From Sulfurimonas sp. (GTDB lineage Bacteria; Campylobacterota; Campylobacteria; Campylobacterales; Sulfurimonadaceae): a stretch of DNA of 10,513 nt. The notes under the pieces are model-generated. The model saw nothing but the letters and a program-made list of their open reading frames with translations. It was not told the origin of the DNA and did not search any database. A program made the position numbers and the translations under genes. Positions 1 to 6,929 of this stretch are shown in pieces. The stretch spans positions 1 through 10,513 of the forward strand of contig JAMORM010000030.1 in the NCBI GenBank assembly GCA_027063585.1, written 5' to 3'. The number at the start of each line of letters is the position of its first letter. Position 1 is the first letter of the stretch.

Positions 1-145
1 TGAAAACCTGTTTGATAAGCAGTACTATATGATGCCTCGTGTTACCGGTGATAGAAATGATGATGGCTTGTATGATGTAAGAGACATGGGTCTAACAGTC
101 AATCCGGGTCGAACATTTTTAGCCGGTTTATCTGCAAAATTTTAA
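1..145 (+). CDS. TonB-dependent outer-membrane receptor, C-terminal fragment
   Basis: Only the last 47 codons are visible (frame from base 2, stop TAA at 143-145); the gene begins before the window. The fragment opens with ENLFDKQYY, matching the 'NLFDKxY' segment near the end of TonB-dependent receptors. It then has a loop, a PGR motif, and a final beta strand ending in phenylalanine (LAGLSAKF), the usual C-terminal signature for outer-membrane barrel insertion. In this family the barrel imports siderophores, haem, metals or other ligands using TonB energy; the ligand cannot be told from this piece. The loop between the last strands contains an acidic DxNxDGxxDxxD pattern (bases 50-85) resembling a calcium-binding loop. 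The next gene starts 21 bases downstream on the same strand, so the two are probably co-transcribed. A different beta-barrel family is possible but less likely. Confidence 0.75.
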   Translation, partial: ENLFDKQYYMMPRVTGDRNDDGLYDVRDMGLTVNPGRTFLAGLSAKF

Positions 146-154
146 GAAGAAAAA

Positions 155-159
155 AAGGA
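155..159 (+). promoter_or_regulatory. Ribosome binding site of the polyferredoxin gene
   Basis: AAGGA lies 7 bases before the ATG at 167 and supports that start. It falls in the 21-base gap after the receptor stop codon. The gap holds no terminator-like hairpin, which fits read-through from the receptor gene. Confidence 0.7.
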
Positions 160-166
160 TTTAAAA

Positions 167-1615
167 ATGGTAAAATATATAAAACGTCAAAAAAATGACA
201 TATACGGCATGCCGATACTTGGATTTTTATTTAAAAATCAAAAGTTTCTTACTGTTTTTAAAGTTCTCATTACAGCACTATTTTTCTATGCTCTGTATTT
301 TGGCTTTACACATACAGGCAAAGATAACACCTTTACTCCGGCACTTTTTTGGGGAATTTTCTGGTCATTCTTTATAGTTTTGACACTCCCGACTTTTGGA
401 AGAATCTTTTGCGGTATCTGCCCTCATGGCTTTATGGGAAAATATATAACAAAATTCGGTCTTAAAAAGAAAATGCCTAAATGGATGCAAAACAGATACA
501 TAGGTATTATGCTGCTTCTTTTTGGATTTTGGGGTGTTTATTATATATTTCCGGGAGTTTATAAAACTCCTCTGGGAACTGCTTTACTATTTAGTATTAT
601 GACGCTTGTGGCATTTATAGTCTATTTTTTCTATCGTGATATGAGCTACTGTAAATTTATCTGTCCCATTGGAACGCTTACCAGGGCGTATTCGAAACTC
701 TCTTTTACTTGGCTTGGAACATACCAAAGTGCCTGTAGTGAATGTAAAACTTTTGAGTGTGCAACGGCTTGTGAATATAATTTAAAGCCTTTTACATTTG
801 ACAAACGCAATTCAATGACAGACTGCACACTTTGTATGGATTGCAGTAGTGCCTGTGAAGCGGTTAGCTTTAAAATAACTAAACCCTCAGAAACACTCTT
901 TAAAAAATTTCAAGTTTTACCTGCAGAAGTTTGGACCTATATACTGATATTGGCAGCCATTCCCATTACTATGAGTTTTCATCATGGCATTAACAGAAGT
1001 AATGCAGCTAATGATATGATATGGACAAAAACAGCACACTACTTTGAGCAGTTTATTCAGATTGGTTCTCTAGATATGGTTGGACTTTTTGCTTTTTTAT
1101 ATGCTTTAATTTTTACAATTACAGCTGCAGTCGCAGGAATGTTTATTGCAGCACGTATACTCAAGCAGGATTTCAAGAGTATATTTTATAATTTAGGCTA
1201 CTCCTATGCACCTCTTTTTATACTTGGTTCGCTTGCTCACACATTAGAAACATTTTTTGTGCGAGGATATGATAGAATTGTAGAAGGATTTGCTTTAGGC
1301 TTTGGCTTTGGTGTCATTAATATTACATCACTTGCAAAACATGGAGATAACTGGCTTATGATATTTACTCTTTTAAAATGGATAGCTATCATCTGGGCTC
1401 TTATTATTTTGTACAAAAGAATGAAATTAATTAATGCTCCAAAATACAAAAAGATGCTTGCTTTTCCTTTTGCAGCCTCTCTTATAATCTTTTTTTTGTC
1501 AGTGAATATTTACAGAGCACATATACTCGACACATATGGAAGAGCTAAAAGTTCACACGGTATGCACACAAACCATAAAAGTGCTCTGGTACACAATACT
1601 AAAAACGCAGGATAG
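167..1615 (+). CDS. Membrane polyferredoxin, NapH/NosR/CcoG-like 4Fe-4S protein
   Basis: An integral inner-membrane iron-sulfur protein of 482 residues, predicted to carry electrons between the quinone pool or cytoplasm and a periplasmic partner. Hydrophobic segments lie near residues 27-47, 58-74, 111-129 and 135-156. A CGICP motif (C82, C85) follows the second segment and CKFICP (C162, C166) follows the fourth. Two ferredoxin sites come next: C190, C193, C198, C202 (the second gap is 4, not the usual 2) and a regular C220, C223, C226, C230. This order is typical of NapH, NosR and CcoG. Unlike NapH (under 300 residues) or CcoG (C-terminal soluble domain), residues 250-450 form a further membrane domain with about four or five segments, followed by a His-rich tail (H464, H467, H470, H476). 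Positive-inside reasoning puts the clusters in the cytoplasm and the tail in the periplasm. It sits between a TonB receptor and an RND pump, which suggests a metal-related redox role; this is inference. Confidence 0.85.
   Translation: MVKYIKRQKNDIYGMPILGFLFKNQKFLTVFKVLITALFFYALYFGFTHTGKDNTFTPALFWGIFWSFFIVLTLPTFGRIFCGICPHGFMGKYITKFGLKKKMPKWMQNRYIGIMLLLFGFWGVYYIFPGVYKTPLGTALLFSIMTLVAFIVYFFYRDMSYCKFICPIGTLTRAYSKLSFTWLGTYQSACSECKTFECATACEYNLKPFTFDKRNSMTDCTLCMDCSSACEAVSFKITKPSETLFKKFQVLPAEVWTYILILAAIPITMSFHHGINRSNAANDMIWTKTAHYFEQFIQIGSLDMVGLFAFLYALIFTITAAVAGMFIAARILKQDFKSIFYNLGYSYAPLFILGSLAHTLETFFVRGYDRIVEGFALGFGFGVINITSLAKHGDNWLMIFTLLKWIAIIWALIILYKRMKLINAPKYKKMLAFPFAASLIIFFLSVNIYRAHILDTYGRAKSSHGMHTNHKSALVHNTKNAG
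1609..1612 (+). promoter_or_regulatory. Ribosome binding site of the RND permease gene
   Basis: AGGA lies inside the last codons of the polyferredoxin gene, 5 bases before the ATG at 1618. Because the site is embedded in the upstream reading frame and the stop-to-start gap is 2 bases, translation of the two genes is probably coupled. Confidence 0.65.
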
Positions 1616-1617
1616 AT

Positions 1618-4600
1618 ATGTTTGATAAGATACTAAGATTTTTTTTAGAAAATTATAAAATAAACTATACTCTGTTTTTTTTACTTTTTGCTCTTGGTAT
1701 CTACTCTTACTCAAAAATTCCAAAAGAGATATCTCCTGTTATTGAACCCAACTCTATTTCCATTCGAGGCAGCTATAATGGTACTTCTGTTGATACACTT
1801 AATAATATGGCGGTTGTTGAAATTGAAAATGAAGTCAAAAATATTGTTGACGTAAAAAATGTTACTTCCATTGTCTCTCCCGGAAAATTCAGTATAATTT
1901 TAGAATTAGAAGAAGGTGCAGACAAAACAAAAGTGACGGATGCTGTACAAGATGCTTTAGCACTCGTAGAAATGAACTTTCCTGCCGACATGAATGAACC
2001 TACCATTCGGAGTGTTGCTCATTCCAGAAGTATAATGCATCTCTCTATTGTATCCTCTAAAATTTCTCGTGCCAAACTCAAAACACTGGCAAAAGAGATA
2101 AAAGGAAAAATCACCTCCATCAAAGATGTTTCTGATGTTACTATTTTTGGCAACTCTGAACTTTTTTATGAAGTTCTGATTGATGAAAAAAAAGTAGAGG
2201 CTTATGGACTCTCTCTTGATGAAGTCATAAAAATATTTTCTGAACTCTCATATATATACCCTCTTGGCAAAATCGACAATAAAAAAGAGCAATACTTCAT
2301 TTCAACACAAAACAACACCAATCTCTCTAAAAAACTTGAAGATACCATTATAAATATTAACAATCAACAAATTTCACTCAAAAATATAGCTAAAATAGAA
2401 AAAAAATATGAAGATTCATCAACGCTCGCCAGTGTCAATGCTCAAAATTCCATTACTCTTGCAATATCACAAAATCCAAAGGGAGATGCAATTTCGATTG
2501 CAAATGAAATTAAAAACTTCGTCGCAAAATTAAATATTAAAAATGTCGACTTTAACATCAAAATGGACAAATCCACACTTATAAAAGAGAGACTTAACAC
2601 TGTAATATCAAATATTTTACTTGGGATTTTACTAATAACTCTTTTGACTGCCATACTTATAAATATACACATTGCCTTGGTGATTGCATTAGGTATTCCA
2701 ACCTCTTTTATTTTAGGTGCCATCTATTTTTATTTTACAGGTAACAGTATAAATATAAATTCACTCGTCGGTGTCCTCATTGCCATAGGCATCATTGTAG
2801 ATGATGCTATTGTTGTGAGTGAAAATATACAACAATACATTGAAAAAGGCTATTCAGCAAAAAAGGCTGCATTTCTTGGCACAAAAGAAGTTGCAAAGCC
2901 TGTCACAATCGCCTCGATAACGACAATATTTTCTTTTATACCGCTTTTAATGCTTAGTGGAAAACTGGGTCAGATTATAGAGTTGATTCCCATTGCTTTT
3001 TCAGCACTTGTAATTGCTTCACTTTTAGAATCATTCATATTTTTACCTATTCATGCATCACATATCCTCCATGCAAACTCAAAAACACTTTCATGGCATA
3101 AAGCACAAGGACTATATTCCAAACTTTTACATATTATTTTAGCACATCAAAAAAGCTTTTTAACCATTTTTATTATTGTTGTGCCCTTGCTTATATTTTA
3201 TTTTATGCAACATGCAAGGTTTCAACTCTTTCAATCTTTTGACAGTCCTGCTGTCAATATTACATTTAAAGCAGAGCCAAATACTACGCTTGAAGATTCA
3301 CTCAAAATTATACAAACAATAGAAAGAGACATACTTCAAAACAAAGAGAAGCTTTTTGTAAAAGATATAAGTTCAACAGCAGGATACAGAAGAAGTGCAA
3401 CCGGAACTGCAGAGATGTATCCTTATGTCGGATATATTTCACTCGAACTTTACAAAATAAAACCACAGAACTTTGTAGAAAAATATATCACACCGTATTT
3501 AAGTTTTTATTATGATGAAAAAGGGCGCATCCGCGATACGTCATCAAAAGAGATATCCAAAAGATTACGGTTGTTTTTAAAAAAGAAAAAATATAAAAAA
3601 CGTTTTGCCCTCACTAATCTTATGGTGGTTGAAAACGGCATGGGACACACAAAAGCAGATATTAACATAGGCGTTATAAGCAATAAACACAAAAAAGCAC
3701 TTCAGGCAATACGAGAAATAGAAACTGCATTCGCCAAACTTAATGGTATAAAATATTTTGGGGACAATGTAAAAGTAGGTGCCGATGAAATTAAACTTGC
3801 AGTAAATAGTTACGGAGAAGAGTTGGGTATAACACAAAAATATCTTGGAAACTATATAGCGAACCTATACCTTAGTAAAAAAGTCGGTACTCTATTTGAA
3901 GATAATGAACTTTTAGAGATAAAAATCAAATCTATTAACCATAAAGATAGCTTAGAAAATTTTAAAAATTTGGAAATTCCACTCAAAAACAGCAATAGTA
4001 TTGTCCGATTAAAAGATATATGTTGTTTTACGAAAGTAGAATCTTTAGAGCGTTTAGTAAAAGATAACGGAGAAACAACTTTTTACGTTTTTGCCAATGT
4101 AAATGCTTCTGTTTTAACCGCAAGTGAAGCACTCAATAAAATTACACCTATTTTAGAAAGAATTAAACAAAAATATGGCGTAAAATTTAAGTTTAAAGGC
4201 GAGAGAGAGCAAAAAAGAACGATGCAGACAGAAATGATTTTTGCATCCCTTCTGGCAATAATATTAATTTTTATAGCCATTTTATATCTGTTTAACTCAT
4301 TTAAAGAGACCCTCATTGTTATGAGCGTTATTCCTTTCTCTTTGCTTGGTGTTTATTTGGGACATTTTTTTATGGGTCTTAATATTTCTCTGCCATCACT
4401 TATTGGAGCACTCGGGCTCGCGGGAGTTATTGTCAATGATGGTATTATTATGATGGACACTATAAACAAAGCCAAATCTAAAAATGATATATTTTTACTT
4501 GCAGCTCGCAGATTAAGACCAATTATTCTTACCTCAGTCACTACTATTGTCGGATTGTCATCTCTCATATTTTTTTCAACTGGCGAAGCTGCTGTATTTC

Positions 4601-4710
4601 AGCCTTTAGCAGTGAGCATGGGCTTTGGATTACTGTGGGGAACTATTTTAAATCTCTTTTACCTTCCAGCTATATACACATTTTTATCAGGTAAAAAATT
4701 TAATCCTTAG
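1618..4710 (+). CDS. RND-family efflux transporter permease (AcrB-like)
   Basis: A proton-driven inner-membrane pump subunit that normally works with a periplasmic adaptor and a TolC-type channel. Its 1030 residues equal the usual full RND length. The layout is canonical: TM1 near residues 13-31; a first periplasmic porter domain to about 325; TM2-6 in about 326-480, including GIIVDDAIVVSEN with the paired aspartates D395 and D396 of the proton relay; TM7 near 513-530; a second porter domain to about 870; and TM8-12 to the C-terminus. The DDA motif matches hydrophobe/amphiphile exporters and differs from the DGA motif of the CusA/CzcA heavy-metal class. TM10 reads GLAGVIVNDGIIMMD, with N940-D941 near the position where AcrB has its relay lysine. 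A basic run, KKKKYKKR (655-662), lies in the second porter domain. No adaptor gene is adjacent; adaptor and channel genes lie on the opposite strand. The substrate is not predictable. Confidence 0.93.
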   Translation: MFDKILRFFLENYKINYTLFFLLFALGIYSYSKIPKEISPVIEPNSISIRGSYNGTSVDTLNNMAVVEIENEVKNIVDVKNVTSIVSPGKFSIILELEEGADKTKVTDAVQDALALVEMNFPADMNEPTIRSVAHSRSIMHLSIVSSKISRAKLKTLAKEIKGKITSIKDVSDVTIFGNSELFYEVLIDEKKVEAYGLSLDEVIKIFSELSYIYPLGKIDNKKEQYFISTQNNTNLSKKLEDTIININNQQISLKNIAKIEKKYEDSSTLASVNAQNSITLAISQNPKGDAISIANEIKNFVAKLNIKNVDFNIKMDKSTLIKERLNTVISNILLGILLITLLTAILINIHIALVIALGIPTSFILGAIYFYFTGNSININSLVGVLIAIGIIVDDAIVVSENIQQYIEKGYSAKKAAFLGTKEVAKPVTIASITTIFSFIPLLMLSGKLGQIIELIPIAFSALVIASLLESFIFLPIHASHILHANSKTLSWHKAQGLYSKLLHIILAHQKSFLTIFIIVVPLLIFYFMQHARFQLFQSFDSPAVNITFKAEPNTTLEDSLKIIQTIERDILQNKEKLFVKDISSTAGYRRSATGTAEMYPYVGYISLELYKIKPQNFVEKYITPYLSFYYDEKGRIRDTSSKEISKRLRLFLKKKKYKKRFALTNLMVVENGMGHTKADINIGVISNKHKKALQAIREIETAFAKLNGIKYFGDNVKVGADEIKLAVNSYGEELGITQKYLGNYIANLYLSKKVGTLFEDNELLEIKIKSINHKDSLENFKNLEIPLKNSNSIVRLKDICCFTKVESLERLVKDNGETTFYVFANVNASVLTASEALNKITPILERIKQKYGVKFKFKGEREQKRTMQTEMIFASLLAIILIFIAILYLFNSFKETLIVMSVIPFSLLGVYLGHFFMGLNISLPSLIGALGLAGVIVNDGIIMMDTINKAKSKNDIFLLAARRLRPIILTSVTTIVGLSSLIFFSTGEAAVFQPLAVSMGFGLLWGTILNLFYLPAIYTFLSGKKFNP
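4707..4710. other. Tail-to-tail overlap of two convergent stop codons
   Basis: The four bases TTAG contain the TAG stop of the RND permease (4708-4710, plus strand) and, read in reverse, the TAA stop of the methyltransferase (4709-4707). No intergenic DNA is left for a terminator, and no GC-rich hairpin with a T tract was seen on either side. Confidence 0.95.
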
Positions 4711-5696
4711 TCTTTTCTAAACTTTATCATTTTAAAGCGTTCACCTAAAAAGTTAGGCATGATGAGCATTTTTGCTTTTTCAAGTTCCTGCTTATAAATT
4801 TTTTCATCGGCATGTTCTTTTAACATTTCTAAAAGCTCCAAAATACCCATATCTACAAGCGCAACCATTTGCGCTTTAAACTCTACAAATTTCACGCCTG
4901 CCTCTTCGTAAGCATCTTTTACATGTGCAAATGTAACATCATAGGTAATGTCACTTTTTGCAAAAAGTTCTGCTCTGTTTAAGCCCTCTTCAAAAAACGG
5001 ATGTACTTCATGCTTTGTATAAATTCTCAGTGAAAAATCTGGACGTGCCTGCATCTCACCGTAATCAAAACTCATAAATTCAAATTTTTTAGCAGCACTA
5101 GCCATTTCCTGTGCAAATTCCTCATACCCGACAGCAATTTCACCTCTGTCTTTATGATATTTTTCTGCTTTTTTTTTCACCCAATCATCTTGCTCATCAA
5201 ACATTACTTCATGATTTTCAACTCGCGCACTTTTACCTTTAAAATAAAGTTCACAAGGAAATGCATCAAATATTTCATTGGCGATAAAAAAAGCATTGTT
5301 ACATGTAAGTTCTTTTAAAGATTTGTAATGTGTCAGCTTAAGCACATCGCCAAAACTCTCAGAAAAATACTCTCTTTGATGTTTTTGTAAATCATCAAAT
5401 CTTTCTATGATTACAAAAGAAAAGCTCGATAAAAGTTCCGGTCTCAGTGTATAAATGAATTCGCACACATCTGCCAAAAAATACCCATGGTGTGCACCTA
5501 TTTCACAAATTACTGCATCTTTTTGCAAAAACCCTTCATCTACAAGAGAAATAATATGCTTTGCAATCGTCCCGCCAAAAAATTTGCTTGTGCTGACTGC
5601 CGTATAAAAATCACCGCTTTTTCCTATGTTTTTATATGTTGCGTAGTAGCCGTTTTTACCATAAAGCCACTCCATCATATATTCACTAAATTTCAT
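4707..5696 (-). CDS. SAM-dependent methyltransferase, MidA/NDUFAF7 (COG1565) family
   Basis: A 329-residue predicted cytoplasmic protein-arginine methyltransferase-like enzyme. Mitochondrial NDUFAF7/MidA methylates an arginine of a complex I subunit; the bacterial substrate is generally unknown. Family landmarks are visible in order: an N-terminal YGKNGYYA stretch (12-19), the GDFYTAVS motif (28-35), SAM-binding motif I EIGAHHGYF (65-73), the NEIFDAFP motif (140-147), and FDYGE near 210-214. Motif I has two histidines where many relatives have a Gly-rich xGxG, but the E65, G67 and G71 framework is kept. The length is slightly below the usual 350-400. The ATG directly follows the TAA stop of the TolC-family gene with no gap, and a GGAGA site lies 4 bases before it, so translation is probably coupled. 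It ends by overlapping the stop of the convergent RND gene. An A9 run on the coding strand (plus-strand T run 5169-5177) codes for the VKKKA segment. Confidence 0.85.
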   Translation of the reverse strand: MKFSEYMMEWLYGKNGYYATYKNIGKSGDFYTAVSTSKFFGGTIAKHIISLVDEGFLQKDAVICEIGAHHGYFLADVCEFIYTLRPELLSSFSFVIIERFDDLQKHQREYFSESFGDVLKLTHYKSLKELTCNNAFFIANEIFDAFPCELYFKGKSARVENHEVMFDEQDDWVKKKAEKYHKDRGEIAVGYEEFAQEMASAAKKFEFMSFDYGEMQARPDFSLRIYTKHEVHPFFEEGLNRAELFAKSDITYDVTFAHVKDAYEEAGVKFVEFKAQMVALVDMGILELLEMLKEHADEKIYKQELEKAKMLIMPNFLGERFKMIKFRKD

Positions 5697-6929
5697 TTAT
5701 TCTCCATTGGTATACATTTCATAAAGATTTAAAAGTTCCAACTGTTTATCTATTTCATATATTTTTGTATCTATATTTTGTATCTGCAAAGAATTTTCAA
5801 GTGTTTTGACATCATACTCCGTCTTGTAGCCAACACTGTAAAGTTCTTTTGTATCTTCTAGAAGTTTAGAATACAGGTCAATATTTTCATTGCTGAGTGA
5901 TATTTTTTTATTAAAATTTTCTATATTGTGCATTACCTGTTCATATAAAGAATTTAATTCTCTTTGTTTGTCTTTTTGCACAACTTTTGCTTTTAAATAA
6001 TCAACTTTTGCCGATTCAATATCTCTGAATGTGTTAATATCTAATGGAATTGAAGCAGAAATACCATAATCATAATAATCTAACTCATTTGAATTGCTTT
6101 GTATGGAAGAACCAAATTGAAAAGATTGATTTTTTGTGAGTTTCCAGTTGTACCCTGCTGTCAGGTTCACTTTTGGAAGGTACTTTGCAATCGTAACATT
6201 TTTATTGTATCTATTTTTCTGTGTTTGGGATTTATTCATTTGCAACACAATGTTGTGCTTCAAAAATTCTTCATTGCTTAAAAGTTCTAAATAGGGAATT
6301 TTTGCTTTTTTATAATCCAAATCACTTAATGCATGAAAAGAGCTGATAAGTTTCTCTTTAGCAGTTTGGATATCATATAAAGCAGACATAGCATTGTTTT
6401 TTTGAATAATCGCGTCATCTAAAAAACCGGAATCAAGCTGCCCACTGAAATACTCTTCTTTTTTCTGTTCTAAATTTATTTGGGCATTTTTAATCTGTAA
6501 ATTTTGTTTTTGCTCTTTTAGCTGAGTCTGTTTTATCTGCATTAAAATAGCGATTGCATCTTTAATCATTTTACGCTTTGCAACATCTATAGAGTATGCT
6601 GTATAATATTTATTTGCATTGGCAAATTTAATACCATAATAGATGCCGCCACTTTGAAAAATAGGCTGGTTTACCCGAATAGCCGCATTTTGATTAGATT
6701 GCTCGTTATCATAAGGATTACTTTTAGAGTAGCTGTAATTTATTTGAACAGGGGCAATCCATGAATCACGCAATTTAGAACTCTCGGCTTCATTTTTCTC
6801 ATAATCATACTGAAACTGCAGTTGTTTATAAGAAGAGATAAACTTCTCTAAAGTGCTGTTATGTTCATCTGCAAAAAGAGTAGAACTATAATTGAGACAC
6901 AGCAGAGTTAAGAGCGCTAAAGCCTTCAT
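5697..6929 (-). CDS. TolC-family outer-membrane efflux channel protein
   Basis: A 410-residue outer-membrane channel subunit expected to trimerise into the exit duct of a tripartite pump or type I secretion system. The N-terminus is a clear signal peptide (one Lys, a Leu/Ala-rich core, probable cleavage after TLFA at residue 20). The mature part has the two-repeat architecture: a helical stretch, a beta-strand region near 60-95, long helices from about 110 to 200, a second strand region near 248-298 (KYLPKVNLTAGY, then ISASIPLD), and closing helices with ELYSVGYKTEYDVKTLEN near 362-379. It is slightly shorter than E. coli TolC. The frame also contains a TTG one codon upstream at 6932, but the ATG at 6929 is better because AGAGGA lies 5 bases before it. 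The start lies 44 bases inside argD. The adaptor is encoded three genes upstream and an RND permease on the other strand, so a shared pump is plausible. Confidence 0.87.
   Translation of the reverse strand: MKALALLTLLCLNYSSTLFADEHNSTLEKFISSYKQLQFQYDYEKNEAESSKLRDSWIAPVQINYSYSKSNPYDNEQSNQNAAIRVNQPIFQSGGIYYGIKFANANKYYTAYSIDVAKRKMIKDAIAILMQIKQTQLKEQKQNLQIKNAQINLEQKKEEYFSGQLDSGFLDDAIIQKNNAMSALYDIQTAKEKLISSFHALSDLDYKKAKIPYLELLSNEEFLKHNIVLQMNKSQTQKNRYNKNVTIAKYLPKVNLTAGYNWKLTKNQSFQFGSSIQSNSNELDYYDYGISASIPLDINTFRDIESAKVDYLKAKVVQKDKQRELNSLYEQVMHNIENFNKKISLSNENIDLYSKLLEDTKELYSVGYKTEYDVKTLENSLQIQNIDTKIYEIDKQLELLNLYEMYTNGE
5701..5705 (-). promoter_or_regulatory. Ribosome binding site of the MidA-like gene
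   Basis: Read on the minus strand this is GGAGA, 4 bases before the ATG at 5696. It lies in the last codons of the TolC-family gene, consistent with termination-reinitiation coupling across the stop and start, which touch directly. Confidence 0.65.

Noticed and set aside
1490..1497. T8 run near the end of the polyferredoxin gene as an intrinsic terminator
   Set aside because: It lies within the coding frame, with no GC-rich stem before it.
4744..4757. Perfect 5-base inverted repeat (CCTAA, loop AAAG, TTAGG) just past the convergent stops
   Set aside because: It is inside the methyltransferase coding region, AT-rich, short, and has no following T tract, so it is not a credible terminator.
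5169..5177. A9 coding-strand run in the methyltransferase, with another 9-base run at 9988-9996 in the adaptor, as phase-variable tracts
   Set aside because: Both encode Lys codons in an intact frame, and runs of this length are expected in such AT-rich DNA; phase variation in this group usually uses G/C runs.
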